Positions 14,150-14,257 of a stretch of 14,257 nucleotides of DNA are shown here, one piece after another. The first letter of the stretch is position 1, and every line of letters begins with the position of its first letter. The stretch is from Tannerella sp. GTDB taxonomy: Bacteria; Bacteroidota; Bacteroidia; Bacteroidales; Tannerellaceae. The stretch is from the NCBI GenBank assembly GCA_031261145.1, contig JAISJX010000046.1, positions 1-14,257 of the forward strand, read 5' to 3'. The translations under genes and the position numbers were made by a program. Below the pieces are notes generated by a model. It did not search any database, was not told the origin of the DNA, and was given only the letters and a program-made list of their open reading frames with translations.

Positions 14150-14257
14150 ATGTCTATAACGGTTTCGAAAACACGTGATGTATTGGTAGATGTAGCCAGA
14201 CAACTCTTCGCTCGTATGGGGGTAGATCACACCACTATGAACGATATAGCTCAGGCT
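14150..14257 (+). CDS. TetR-family transcriptional regulator, N-terminal fragment cut by the window edge
   Basis: Thirty-six codons are visible, starting MSITVSKTRDVLVDVARQLF and continuing ARMGVDHTTMNDIAQA. This is the first two helices of a TetR-type DNA-binding domain: a helix ending in [AF]-x-x-x-G, then T-T-x-x-D-I-A leading into the helix-turn-helix. An ATG at 14139 is out of frame. The start fits the promoter at 14089-14120. The ligand-binding domain lies outside the window, so the target and effector are unknown. Nothing visible ties it to the export operon, which is 7 kb away. Confidence 0.85.
   Translation, partial: MSITVSKTRDVLVDVARQLFARMGVDHTTMNDIAQA

Overview
The window looks like chromosomal DNA from a member of the Bacteroidales (phylum Bacteroidota). 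Three things support this. Promoters match the Bacteroidota consensus (TTTG, about 20 bases, TAnnTTTG) in front of hicA, the initiator tRNA and the tetR-like gene. Gene starts are AT-rich and lack Shine-Dalgarno sequences. The protein content (split MacB-type exporter, DUF151/UVR nuclease, long-linker DnaG) fits the group. Genus cannot be assigned from what is visible. I found no phage, insertion sequence, CRISPR array or rRNA.

Layout. (1) 1-338 has no recognisable intact gene. It holds a short open segment resembling the end of a type IX secretion C-terminal domain, a hairpin and a 22-base tandem repeat. (2) 339-7388, minus strand, is a tight six-gene export operon. In order of transcription it encodes three different HlyD/MacA-like periplasmic adaptors, a MacB-type permease, its ATPase and a TolC-like outer-membrane channel. 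Gaps are 2-10 bases, and the last two genes share an ATGA overlap. (3) 7389-7528 is the control region of that operon, with a -7 promoter element, an imperfect inverted repeat and four tandem octamers. (4) 7529-10698, minus strand, is a second compact unit: an exported thioredoxin-fold protein, a DUF151 'bifunctional nuclease' with a UVR motif, a CNT nucleoside transporter and the 16S rRNA methyltransferase RsmE. (5) 10789-12885, plus strand, is dnaG (primase), divergent from unit 4, with a proline-rich repeat in its interdomain linker. (6) 12886-13099 is a repeat-rich convergent spacer. (7) 13100-13702, minus strand, is a HicAB toxin-antitoxin pair. (8) 13944-14015, minus strand, is initiator tRNA-Met(CAT). 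(9) From 14150, plus strand, a TetR-family regulator begins and runs off the end.

How the parts work together. Region 2 encodes a complete tripartite exporter: ATPase and permease in the inner membrane, adaptors bridging the periplasm, and a channel in the outer membrane. Its unusual feature is three non-identical adaptors for one pump, one of them ending right after the beta-barrel domain. A mixed adaptor ring is the most interesting hypothesis in this window. Its substrate cannot be read from the sequence. Region 4 mixes nucleoside uptake, nucleic-acid metabolism and ribosome modification and looks like ordinary housekeeping.
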